The notes below the pieces were generated by a model that was not told where the DNA came from, searched no databases, and saw nothing but the letters and a program-made list of their open reading frames with translations. Shown in pieces: positions 17,795-28,516 of a stretch of DNA of 64,000 nt. This stretch comes from Halomonas alkalicola. Its GTDB lineage: Bacteria > Pseudomonadota > Gammaproteobacteria > Pseudomonadales > Halomonadaceae. Position 1 is the stretch's first letter, and every line of letters starts with the position of its first letter. Made by a program: the position numbers and the translations under genes. The stretch is from contig NZ_CP131913.1 in NCBI RefSeq assembly GCF_030704205.1, positions 186,001 through 250,000 on the forward strand, in the 5' to 3' direction.

Positions 17795-18907
17795 TCAGCC
17801 GCGGTAGTAGCCCGGCGCCACGAAGGGCATCCTGCTGACCGTCATCGGCAGGCGCTTGCCACGCACATCGGCGAACACCTGGGTCCCGATCTCGGCATGG
17901 GACAGCGCCACGTAGCCCATGGCGACCGGCCGCCCCACCGACGGACCGAAGCCTCCGGAGGTGACGATCCCGATGCGACCGCCCTCGGCATCGAACAGCT
18001 CGACACCCTCGCGCACCGGCGCACGCCCCTCCCCCAGCAGCCCGACCCGCTTGCGCTGGTGATCCTTCGCGTGCATCTGGTGCAGGATCACATCCGCCCC
18101 GGGGAAGCCACCGGCACGCTCCCCGCCGCGGCGCCGCGGCTGGCCGATCGCCCACACCAGCCCCGCCTCCACCGGCGTGGTCTCGGTGTCGATATCGTGG
18201 CCATACAGGCAGAGCCCCGCCTCCAGACGCAGGGAGTCCCGGGCGCCCAGGCCGATCGCCTCCACCTCGGACTCGGCCAGCAGGCGTTGCGCCAGTGCCT
18301 GGCTCTGCTCGGCCGCCACCGAGATCTCGAAGCCATCCTCACCGGTGTAGCCGCTGCGGCTGATCCATACGGAGAAGCCATCGATCTCGAAGCGGCCGTG
18401 CTGCATGAAGACCATCTCGCAGGCCGCCGGGCAGAGGCGCGCCATGACCTCGGCGGCCTTGGGCCCCTGCAGGGCCAGCAGGCCGCGGTCGAGGACCTCG
18501 AGCTCATGCCCAGCGGAGAGCCCGCGGCGCAGGTGAGCGATGTCCTGCTCCTTGCAGGCGGCATTGACCACGAGGTAGAGATGGTCCCCGGCATTGACCA
18601 CCATCAGGTCGTCGAGGATGCCGCCCGCCTCGCTGGTGAACAGCGCATAGCGCTGCCAGCCCGGCTCGAGGCCGACGATATCCGCCGGCACCAGGGTCTC
18701 CAGCGCCTCGGCCGGAGACGGTCCCCGCAGCAGCAGCTGGCCCATGTGGGAGACATCGAAGAGGCCGCAGGCGCTGCGGGTGTGCTCGTGCTCCTTCTTG
18801 ACACCGAGCGGGTACTGAACCGGCATCTCGTAGCCGGCGAAGGGCACCAGCTTCGCGCCCAGCTCCCGATGCAGCCCATGCAGCGGGGTGTGCTTGAGTT
18901 CGCTCAT
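17795..18907 (-). CDS. gcvT: glycine cleavage system T protein (aminomethyltransferase)
   Basis: 370 aa. Transfers the methylene group from lipoyl-GcvH to tetrahydrofolate, releasing ammonia. The start MSELKHTPLH at 18907 is the family start; a much longer open frame runs upstream but is antisense-like to the symporter. GLFDVSHMGQ (about 49-58), RSGYTGEDGFEI (about 185-196) and the VTSGGFGPSVG block are seen. It is on the opposite strand from gcvH-gcvP and follows the AGCS symporter gene, separated from it by a terminator hairpin. Confidence 0.95.
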   Translation of the reverse strand: MSELKHTPLHGLHRELGAKLVPFAGYEMPVQYPLGVKKEHEHTRSACGLFDVSHMGQLLLRGPSPAEALETLVPADIVGLEPGWQRYALFTSEAGGILDDLMVVNAGDHLYLVVNAACKEQDIAHLRRGLSAGHELEVLDRGLLALQGPKAAEVMARLCPAACEMVFMQHGRFEIDGFSVWISRSGYTGEDGFEISVAAEQSQALAQRLLAESEVEAIGLGARDSLRLEAGLCLYGHDIDTETTPVEAGLVWAIGQPRRRGGERAGGFPGADVILHQMHAKDHQRKRVGLLGEGRAPVREGVELFDAEGGRIGIVTSGGFGPSVGRPVAMGYVALSHAEIGTQVFADVRGKRLPMTVSRMPFVAPGYYRG

Positions 18908-18942
18908 CTTCTCTCCCTCGTCTTCGAGTCTCGCAAACAAGA

Positions 18943-18968
18943 ACGGGAGGTGCCATGGCACCTCCCGT
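18943..18968 (-). terminator. perfect 13-bp palindrome after the AGCS symporter gene
   Basis: ACGGGAGGTGCCA and its complement are directly adjacent. On the minus strand the hairpin is followed by TTCTTGTTTG, so it looks like a terminator separating the symporter from gcvT, leaky or otherwise. Confidence 0.7.
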
Positions 18969-18984
18969 CGTCTTCGGGCCGGCC

Positions 18985-20388
18985 TCAGCCCTTGTCGTGG
19001 TCGAGCTCTTCGCCCGGCAGGATCTCCTTGCCGTCGAAGTAGTCCCGGGTCAGCTTGAACACCACCGGCGACAGCAGCGCCAGGGCGATCAGGTTGGGAA
19101 TCGCCATCATGGCGTTGAAGGTGTCGGCCATCAGCCAGATGAAGCCCAGGTTGGCCATGGCCCCCAGCGGGATCGCCAGCACGAACAGCACCCGATAGAG
19201 CATGATCGAGCGGGTACCGAACAGGAACTGGAAGCACTTCTCGCCGTAGAAGGACCAACCGAGGATGGTGGTGAAGGCGAAGACCGCCAGCGCCACCGAC
19301 ACGATCTGGTTGCCGAAGCCCGGCAGGGCCGCGTCGAACGAGAGCGCGGTCAGCGAGGCGCCGGCCTCCCCCTCGATCCACACCGTGGAGGTCAGGATCA
19401 CCAGGGCGGTGATGGTGCAGATGATGATGGTATCGATGAAGGTGCCGAGCATGGCGATCATGCCCTGGCGCACCGGGTTCTTGGTCCTGGCAGCGGCGTG
19501 GGCGATGGGCGCACTGCCCAGGCCCGCCTCGTTGGAGAAGATGCCGCGGGCCACACCGAAGCGAATGGCCGCCATCACCGCCGCCCCGGCGAAGCCGCCG
19601 GCCGCCGCGATCGGGTTGAAGGCGTAGTAGAAGATCAGCCGGAAGGCCTCGCCGATCTGGCCAGCGTTGACGATCAGCACCAGGATACCGGCGATCACAT
19701 AGAGGATGCCCATGATCGGCACCAGCTTGCCGGCTACCTTGGCGATCCGCTTGATGCCACCCAGGATCACCGCACCGGCCAGCACCATGATCACCACGCC
19801 GGTGAGCCCATGGGGGATGCCGAAGGTGGAATCCAGGGCGTCGGCCACCGAGTTGGACTGCACGGTATTGCCGATGCCGAAGGCCGCCACGGCCCCGAAG
19901 AAGGCGAAGGCGCCACCCAGCCACAGCCACTTCTTGCCCAGGCCGTTCTTGATGTAGAACATCGGACCACCGATATGGTAGCCGGTGCTGTCGGTCTCGC
20001 GGTAGCGCACCGCCAGCACCGCCTCGGCAAACTTGGTGGCCATGCCCACCAGCGCCGTGATCCACATCCAGAACACCGCACCGGGGCCGCCCAGGGCGAT
20101 GGCGGTCGCCACGCCGGCGATGTTGCCGGTGCCGATGGTGGCGGAAAGCGCCGTCATCAGGGCGTTGAAGGGCGAAATCTCGCCGTCATCGTCCTTTTTC
20201 TTTTCGCCGGGCACCGGCTTGGCATCCCGCCCCTGCCACATCAGCTTGAAGCCCATGCCGAGCTTGAGTAGCGGCATCAGCTTGAGGCCGATCTGGAGGT
20301 AGAGGCCCACCCCCAGCAGCAGGATGAGCATCAGCGGCCCCCACACCACGCCGTTGATGGCCCCAAAGATACTGTTCAAGGTTTCCAC
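18985..20388 (-). CDS. alanine/glycine:cation symporter, AGCS family
   Basis: 467-aa sodium-coupled amino-acid carrier with about ten membrane helices. The AGCS signature GGPGAVFWMWITALVG (about 108-123) is exact. NEAGLGSAPIAHAAA marks the substrate/ion region. The start is taken as GTG at 20388 (VETLNSIF) because GGGAGA lies five bases upstream; an upstream ATG would add 17 poorly conserved residues. It is placed directly ahead of gcvT, which suggests glycine uptake for the cleavage system. Confidence 0.92.
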   Translation of the reverse strand: METLNSIFGAINGVVWGPLMLILLLGVGLYLQIGLKLMPLLKLGMGFKLMWQGRDAKPVPGEKKKDDDGEISPFNALMTALSATIGTGNIAGVATAIALGGPGAVFWMWITALVGMATKFAEAVLAVRYRETDSTGYHIGGPMFYIKNGLGKKWLWLGGAFAFFGAVAAFGIGNTVQSNSVADALDSTFGIPHGLTGVVIMVLAGAVILGGIKRIAKVAGKLVPIMGILYVIAGILVLIVNAGQIGEAFRLIFYYAFNPIAAAGGFAGAAVMAAIRFGVARGIFSNEAGLGSAPIAHAAARTKNPVRQGMIAMLGTFIDTIIICTITALVILTSTVWIEGEAGASLTALSFDAALPGFGNQIVSVALAVFAFTTILGWSFYGEKCFQFLFGTRSIMLYRVLFVLAIPLGAMANLGFIWLMADTFNAMMAIPNLIALALLSPVVFKLTRDYFDGKEILPGEELDHDKG

Positions 20389-20885
20389 GTGAATCTCCCT
20401 TTGCGATTGTTGTTTTGATTCGCCGACCACGCCCCGCAATGCCAGGCGATCATCCCGCCGTGGCGTTGGCCATGCGCAGGATCGACGAAACGAACCGCGC
20501 TAACATAGCGGATCTTGCCGCCTCTTCACCAGCCTGACGAATGACTCAACTTCAACTCTTGCCCCATTCGGTGAAAACATGTTTCCGATGAGAAACACGA
20601 ACAGGCCCCGCGAAGCCATGCCGCTACCCGCAGGATAGTCAGTCTCGCCGGCATCGTCGCCCCGCGCCGCCTGCCCGGCGCCGAGCCGTGACCCCAGGCG
20701 GCGTTGACCACCAGTGACGAGGCCAAATCTCCCCGTGACGGGGCCTGCGGCTGGACGAACGGCCACCGCCAGGCCACCCTTGGAGGCGGGAGTACGCCCC
20801 GGATACGCCGCGGGGGCTCGCCAAACGCCGTCGATGGCGTTAGCATTTGCACATCCAGAAAACCTTTTTCGTATAGGAAATTCTC
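20389..20885. other. 497-bp divergent intergenic region, symporter / gcvH
   Basis: Must hold the promoters for the symporter-gcvT side and gcvH-gcvP. No coding frame here looks real. I looked on both strands for the conserved core of a glycine riboswitch and did not find it. The gcvH ribosome site AGGA is at 20876-20879. Confidence 0.6.
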
Positions 20886-21278
20886 ATGAGCTCAATTCCT
20901 GCCAACCTCCGCTACGCCGACAGCCACGAATGGGTGCTGGACAACGGTGACGGCACCGTGACCATCGGCATCAGCGACCACGCCCAGCAGGCGCTCGGCG
21001 ACGTGGTGTTCGTGGAGCTGCCCGAGGTCGGCCGCACCCTCGCCGTGAAGGAGGAGTTCGGGGTGATCGAGTCGGTCAAGGCCGCCTCCGACCTCTACGC
21101 CCCGGTGGCCGGCGAGGTCATCGCCGTCAACGAAGCGCTCGAGGACGCCCCCGAGACCGTCAACGAGGCCCCCTATGCGGACGGCTGGATCATGAAGGTT
21201 CGCCTGGACGACAGCGCCCAGCTCGACGACCTGCTGGATGCTGACGGCTACGCCGCCGTCGCCCAGTCCGACGACTGA
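20886..21278 (+). CDS. gcvH: glycine cleavage system H protein
   Basis: 130-aa lipoyl carrier that shuttles the aminomethyl group between GcvP, GcvT and the lipoamide dehydrogenase. The lipoylated lysine is K65 in [15 protein letters not shown] near the N-terminus and the VNEAPY stretch are conserved. AGGA precedes the start by seven bases. First gene of gcvH-gcvP, with a 104-bp gap holding a hairpin. Confidence 0.97.
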   Translation: MSSIPANLRYADSHEWVLDNGDGTVTIGISDHAQQALGDVVFVELPEVGRTLAVKEEFGVIESVKAASDLYAPVAGEVIAVNEALEDAPETVNEAPYADGWIMKVRLDDSAQLDDLLDADGYAAVAQSDD

Positions 21279-21300
21279 GGCCGCCGCGACGCTCCCTGCT

Positions 21301-21323
21301 GCCCCGGCCGCCCTGGCCGGGGC
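21301..21323 (+). terminator. 9-bp hairpin between gcvH and gcvP
   Basis: GCCCCGGCC pairs with GGCCGGGGC across a 5-base loop and is followed by CTTGATTT. It may attenuate transcription into gcvP or set their ratio, since H protein is needed in excess. Confidence 0.5.
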
Positions 21324-21382
21324 CTTGATTTCAACGCCTGCGTCGTCCCCTCGACGCCCCTGACCCACGCTACGGTGCCCCC

Positions 21383-24277
<2,895 letters not shown>

Positions 24278-24299
24278 TCCGCTCTCGCCCATGACGACC

Positions 24300-24325
24300 A
24301 AGGCCCCGCCATCCGGCGGGGCCTT
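24300..24325 (+). terminator. 11-bp hairpin after gcvP
   Basis: AAGGCCCCGCC pairs with GGCGGGGCCTT over an ATCC loop, 22 bases past the gcvP stop. Confidence 0.8.
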
Positions 24326-24382
24326 GCGTTTGACGGCGCCGGTCAGGCCGGCCTGCCCTCGGTGCTTCTCGCTTTCACATCA

Positions 24383-25297
24383 TCAAGGCCCTGCCGGGAG
24401 CTCCCCGAAGCCGGAGAGCGCCTGGCGACGCTGCTCCCGGAAATCCTCGAGCAGGCGCACGTAGCGGCGCGGCATCTCGCTGCCGGCGCGGGTGACCAGA
24501 TGCAAGGTCTCGTGGACCGCCACCGGCAGGTCCAGCTCCTTGACCTGGCGCTGCCAGGGCGAGGTCTCCAGCACCAGCCGCGAGACCACGGTAAAACCGA
24601 GCCCCCGGGCCACCGCATCCAGCACCATGCTCACCTCGTTGGTGAAGCCCTGGCGCCGGAAGTGGCTCATGGAGCGAAACTCGCGGGGGAAGTTGCTGCG
24701 CAGCAGCGCACTGGCGTGGTTGAGGCCATCGTAGTAGTTGACGAAGCCGATGCCCATCAGCTCGGCGAGCCCGCTGCCGGCGAAATCCGCCGGCACCACC
24801 AGGCACAGGGGCTCGCGGTGCCAGGGTTCCACCTTAAGGTCAGGCTGGCGCAGGGTGTCGGTGACGATGCCCAGGTCGTAGCGGCCGGCCAGCACGTCCT
24901 GGACGATCTCGTGGTTGAAGGCAAAGCTGTAGCTGACCGAGAGGCCGGGGTGCATCTGCTGCTGCCCGAGCAGGAAGGGGTAGAGCATCAGCCCCACGCT
25001 CCCCGGCGAGGCCAGGCGGCACTCCCCCGAGAAGAGGGAATCGACATCCAGGGAGTGGCGGAACTGCTCGTGGTCGGCAAACAGCTTCAGCGCATAGTCA
25101 TAGGCCCGCCGCCCCGCCTCGGTGAGGGTGAAGCGCCGGCCGTGGCGCTCCAAGAGCGGCTTCTCCAGGTACTGCTCGAGCTTGCGCACGTGCTGGCTGA
25201 CCCCGGGCTGGGTCATCTCCAGGCGGCGGGCCGTCTGGGTGAAGCTGCCGGTCTCGACCAGGGTGATGAAGGTGCGAAAGTAGAGCGCGTTGAACAT
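24383..25297 (-). CDS. LysR-family transcriptional regulator
   Basis: 304 aa. The start MFNALYFRTF at 25297 fits the family better than a 10-residue longer form. The helix-turn-helix is ETGSFTQTARRLEMTQPGVSQH (about 14-35), followed by the effector-binding domain. It is divergent from ppnN over a 98-bp gap. Targets unknown; no metabolic operon adjoins it, so autoregulation or a distant regulon is likely. Confidence 0.88.
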   Translation of the reverse strand: MFNALYFRTFITLVETGSFTQTARRLEMTQPGVSQHVRKLEQYLEKPLLERHGRRFTLTEAGRRAYDYALKLFADHEQFRHSLDVDSLFSGECRLASPGSVGLMLYPFLLGQQQMHPGLSVSYSFAFNHEIVQDVLAGRYDLGIVTDTLRQPDLKVEPWHREPLCLVVPADFAGSGLAELMGIGFVNYYDGLNHASALLRSNFPREFRSMSHFRRQGFTNEVSMVLDAVARGLGFTVVSRLVLETSPWQRQVKELDLPVAVHETLHLVTRAGSEMPRRYVRLLEDFREQRRQALSGFGELPAGP

Positions 25298-25395
25298 GGC
25301 GGGCCAGATGAGGGATGGGGGTCCCATTGTAGCACCGGGCGTCGGCGTGCCGTGATAGCATCGGCACAGACGACACCCGCGACAAGGACGCCTCT

Positions 25396-26757
25396 ATGCC
25401 CGACACCATCTCCAGCATCATCTCTCCTGAAGGCAGCCTCGAGATCCTCTCCCAGCACGAGGTGAGTCGCCTTCACGACACCTCCAAGGCCGGCCTGCAC
25501 GACATCCTGCGCCGCTGCTCCCTGGCAGTGCTCAACTGCGGCTCGCCCATCGACGACGGCGTCGCCCTGATGGAGGCCTACCGGGACTTCGATATCGAGG
25601 TGATCCCGCAGGATCGCGGCATCCGCCTCAAGCTCACCAACGCCCCGGCCGAGGCCTTCGTGGACGGCAAGATGATCCGCGGCATCCGCGAGCACCTCTC
25701 CTCGGTGCTGCGCGACATCGTCTACGTCTACAACGAGATCCAGGGCCACCAGCGCTTCGACCTGAGCACCGGCGAGGGCACCACCAACGCCGTGTTCCAT
25801 ATCCTGCGCAAGGCCGGCACCCTCAAGCCCGGCCGCGATCCCAGCCTGGTGGTCTGCTGGGGCGGCCACTCCATCTCCCGCGAGGAGTACGAGTACAGCA
25901 AGGACGTCGGCTACCACCTGGGCCTGCGCGAGATGGACATCTGCACCGGCTGCGGCCCGGGCGCCATGAAGGGCCCCATGAAGGGCGCCAACGTGGCCCA
26001 TGCCAAGCAGCGCCGTCGCGAGGGCCGCTACCTCGGGGTCTCGGAGCCCGGCATCATCGCCGCCGAGGCGCCCAACCCCATCGTCAACGAACTGGTGGTG
26101 ATGCCCGACATCGAGAAACGCCTGGAGGCCTTCGTGCGCCTGGGCCACGGCATCATCGTCTTCCCGGGCGGGGTGGGCACCGCCGAGGAGATCCTCTACC
26201 TGCTCGGCATCCTGCTCCATCCGGACAATGCCGACATGGAACTGCCGGTGATCTTCAGCGGGCCGGCCAACAGCGCCGAGTACTTCGCGCGCATCGACGA
26301 GTTCCTGGTCTACACCCTCGGGGAAACGGTGCGTCAGCGCTATCGCATCATCATCGACGACCCCACCGAGGTGGCCCGCGCCATGCGCAAGGGCATCGAT
26401 GCGGTGGCCGAGTACCGCCGGGCGCGCCAGGACGCCTTCTACTACAACTGGCGCCTGACCATCGACCGCCCCTTCCAGGAGCCCTTCGAGCCCACCCACG
26501 AGGCCATGGCCGGGCTGGCCCTGCACCGCAACCAGCCGGTTCATGAGCTGGCCGCCAACCTGCGCCGCGCCTTCTCGGGGATCGTCGCCGGCAACGTCAA
26601 GGAACAGGGAATCCGCGCCATTCAGGCCCACGGCCCCTTCCGCCTGCACGCCGAGGAGGAGCTGATGGCGCGCCTCGACCGGCTCCTCGACTCCTTCGTC
26701 GCCCAAGGCCGCATGAAGCTCTCCGGCGACTACGAGCCCTGCTACACCCTGGGCTGA
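25396..26757 (+). CDS. ppnN: pyrimidine/purine 5'-nucleotide nucleosidase
   Basis: 453 aa, the size of E. coli PpnN/YgdH. Cleaves nucleoside monophosphates to base and ribose 5-phosphate and is controlled by (p)ppGpp in E. coli. The LOG-like Rossmann core shows CWGGHSISREEYEYS, then GCGPGAMKGPMKGA (about 195-208) and the catalytic PGGVGTAEE (about 258-266). N- and C-terminal regulatory domains flank it. A monocistronic unit with a long hairpin downstream. Confidence 0.93.
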   Translation: MPDTISSIISPEGSLEILSQHEVSRLHDTSKAGLHDILRRCSLAVLNCGSPIDDGVALMEAYRDFDIEVIPQDRGIRLKLTNAPAEAFVDGKMIRGIREHLSSVLRDIVYVYNEIQGHQRFDLSTGEGTTNAVFHILRKAGTLKPGRDPSLVVCWGGHSISREEYEYSKDVGYHLGLREMDICTGCGPGAMKGPMKGANVAHAKQRRREGRYLGVSEPGIIAAEAPNPIVNELVVMPDIEKRLEAFVRLGHGIIVFPGGVGTAEEILYLLGILLHPDNADMELPVIFSGPANSAEYFARIDEFLVYTLGETVRQRYRIIIDDPTEVARAMRKGIDAVAEYRRARQDAFYYNWRLTIDRPFQEPFEPTHEAMAGLALHRNQPVHELAANLRRAFSGIVAGNVKEQGIRAIQAHGPFRLHAEEELMARLDRLLDSFVAQGRMKLSGDYEPCYTLG

Positions 26758-26791
26758 GCCGCACGCCTCAGGAGATCAAGGCTCACCAACG

Positions 26792-26833
26792 CAAGGAGCA
26801 AGCCCAGGGGAGGTCCCTGACGCTTGCTCCTTG
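26792..26833 (+). terminator. 12-bp stem hairpin after ppnN
   Basis: CAAGGAGCAAGC pairs with GCTTGCTCCTTG around an 18-base loop, between convergent ppnN and the small membrane-protein gene. Confidence 0.65.
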
Positions 26834-26876
26834 TCGCATATGCTTGAGGCTTGTTGGCTCTTTGCCTGTGGCAGGC

Positions 26877-27242
26877 CTAGCGAGGCGCCTTGATCCACAG
26901 CCCGAGGGCGTGCAGCAGCAGCCCCAGGGTGGCGCCGTGGGCAATCAGCAGCTCCCAGCCGATGAAGTCGGTGAACAGGGCGTGGTAGAGCCCCATCCCC
27001 GCCAGGCCTGCCACCATGCACACTCCCAGCCGCCCCATCAGGGGCGGCAGGCGCCGGCGTGCCTCGGCCTCGAGCATCCGCCAGTGGGCCACCGCCACGC
27101 CGGCCACCACCAGCAGGGCGATCAGGATCAGGTTGAAGCGGTTGTCGTGGCCGCCCACCAGGTAGCGAGGGATGGTCGAGAGCATCAGCAGCGCAAGGCC
27201 CAGCATCAGGCTGAGCCGTTCGGGGGTCGGCTGGGCGCCCAT
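26877..27242 (-). CDS. small integral membrane protein, unknown function
   Basis: 121 aa, not recognised. The start MGAQPTPERLSLM at 27242 lies one base past the flavodoxin stop, so the two are coupled. Four hydrophobic segments are visible (about residues 12-28, 36-50, 66-85 and 90-115) separated by short basic loops, which suggests a four-helix bundle in the inner membrane. Co-expression with a flavodoxin hints at an electron-transfer context, but nothing in the protein shows a cofactor site. Confidence 0.6.
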   Translation of the reverse strand: MGAQPTPERLSLMLGLALLMLSTIPRYLVGGHDNRFNLILIALLVVAGVAVAHWRMLEAEARRRLPPLMGRLGVCMVAGLAGMGLYHALFTDFIGWELLIAHGATLGLLLHALGLWIKAPR

Positions 27243-27243
27243 C

Positions 27244-27708
27244 TCAGGCCACCTTGAGCGCTTGGGACTCGATCCACTCCTCGGCCCAGGGCAAGGCGGC
27301 GTCATCGGCCATGAAGGTCTCCATGGCATCGACCTCCAGCCGCTCGCCGAGGCGCTGGGCGCCCTGCCCCTGCAGCAGCTCATCGAGCTGGCGCCCGGCA
27401 CCGCAGAAGGTCTCGCCGTAGGAGCTGTCGCCCAGAGCGATCAGCCCGTAGCGCAGCGAGGAGAGCCCGGGGCTCTGCTCGGCGATGGCCCGGGCGAAGG
27501 GCACGAAGTTGCCCGGGTAGTCGCCGCTGCCGGTGGTGGAGACGCAGAACAGCGCCAGGTCGGTATCCGACCCGGTGAGGTCCTCGAGGACGGGATTCTC
27601 GAGGATGGCCACCTCGAAGCCGGCCTCCTCGAACAGCGGCTTGACCTGCTCGGCGACGTCCAGAGCGCCGCCATACATGGTACCGACGAAGATCTTGAGC
27701 ATGGGCAT
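27244..27708 (-). CDS. flavodoxin-domain protein, MioC-like
   Basis: 154 aa. The FMN-phosphate loop is GTMYGGALDVA (about 9-19), the isoalloxazine-contacting STTGSGDYPGNF is near 57-68, and LGDSSYGETFCGAG near 92-105. This is the short MioC/YqcA-type flavodoxin that serves as electron donor or accessory for enzymes such as biotin synthase. The start could be 27708 or 27702; ribosome sites are weak at both. First of two genes, with a membrane protein following. Confidence 0.85.
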   Translation of the reverse strand: MPMLKIFVGTMYGGALDVAEQVKPLFEEAGFEVAILENPVLEDLTGSDTDLALFCVSTTGSGDYPGNFVPFARAIAEQSPGLSSLRYGLIALGDSSYGETFCGAGRQLDELLQGQGAQRLGERLEVDAMETFMADDAALPWAEEWIESQALKVA

Positions 27709-27861
27709 GTCTTGGATTTACCTGAGAATTCCACTCGGATATTAACACGACTCATTGGCGCGGCCCATCCCCCGGCGAGGCGTTTCGCCGCACCCCGGGC
27801 CCTGCGCCGAGCGGGATGACCCAGTATAATGCTGGGTCTTTCACCCCTGCACGGAGGCGAC

Positions 27862-28071
27862 ATGCAGCAGACCTTCGAGACCTGGATCACCCCGATCATG
27901 ATCGGTGGCCTGATCCTGTTCATGGGCTTCATCATCTGGGACCTGGCGAAGAAGTCCAACGCCGGACGCTTCGGCACCCTCATGCTCTTCGTCGTGCTGG
28001 GCGCCGGCATCCTAGGCTATGTGTTCAAGGTGGTGATCACCTGGGCACTGGAGAACGGCGGCGGCGTATAA
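27862..28071 (+). CDS. DUF2788 membrane protein
   Basis: 69-aa protein with two membrane helices. FIIWDLAKKSNAGRFGT between them is the conserved core of DUF2788. The start MQQTFE at 27862 follows GGAGGCGAC. The family has no known function. A monocistronic unit ending in a strong hairpin shared with convergent ihfA. Confidence 0.8.
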   Translation: MQQTFETWITPIMIGGLILFMGFIIWDLAKKSNAGRFGTLMLFVVLGAGILGYVFKVVITWALENGGGV

Positions 28072-28079
28072 GGAAAGCA

Positions 28080-28105
28080 GAACGCCACCCCGAAGGGTGG
28101 CGTTC
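28080..28105. terminator. 11-bp hairpin between DUF2788 gene and ihfA
   Basis: GAACGCCACCC pairs perfectly with GGGTGGCGTTC around CGAA. Serves converging transcripts. Confidence 0.8.
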
Positions 28106-28128
28106 AACGCAGGGCGGCACGGCGAAGA

Positions 28129-28428
28129 TCAGGCGTCGCCGCGGTAGCCCTCCACCTGGCTCTTGAGCTTCTGGCCGGGGCGAAAAGTCACCACGCGCCG
28201 GGCGGAGATCGGGATCTCCTCACCTGTCTTGGGGTTGCGGCCCGGCCGTTCGCGCTTGTCACGCAGGTCGAAGTTACCGAAACCGGACAGCTTGACCTGT
28301 TCATTCTCGCGCAGGCAGGCCCGGATCTCCTCGAAGAAGGCTTCCACCATGGACTTGGCCTCGCGCTTGGAGAGGCCCAGCTCGGCATGCAGATGCTCGG
28401 CCAGCTCGGCCTTGGTCAGTGCACCCAT
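28129..28428 (-). CDS. ihfA: integration host factor subunit alpha
   Basis: 99 aa, the E. coli length. DNA-bending HU/IHF fold: N-terminal helices ([22 protein letters not shown]), then [26 protein letters not shown] with the intercalating proline in the beta arm. It is the last gene of the thrS-infC-rpmI-rplT-pheS-pheT-ihfA block, as in other gammaproteobacteria, 88 bp behind pheT. Confidence 0.97.
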   Translation of the reverse strand: MGALTKAELAEHLHAELGLSKREAKSMVEAFFEEIRACLRENEQVKLSGFGNFDLRDKRERPGRNPKTGEEIPISARRVVTFRPGQKLKSQVEGYRGDA

Positions 28429-28516
28429 TTTCACTCCCTCGTATGGGGTCCGCCTTACGGCCGGTACCGACTCCCCGCTCCGCCTCGCCGGCTCCTTCAC
28501 CGCGCCTCCGCAACGC

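Noticed and set aside
17795..20065. A 756-aa protein that would fuse gcvT to an upstream domain
   Set aside because: The extra N-terminal half is an out-of-frame reading of the AGCS symporter; gcvT starts at 18907.
20389..20885. Glycine riboswitch upstream of the symporter or gcvH
   Set aside because: The conserved core sequences of the aptamer were not found on either strand.
20500..20889. Small open frames in the symporter/gcvH gap
   Set aside because: Overlapping frames on both strands with skewed composition, no ribosome sites and no resemblance to known proteins.
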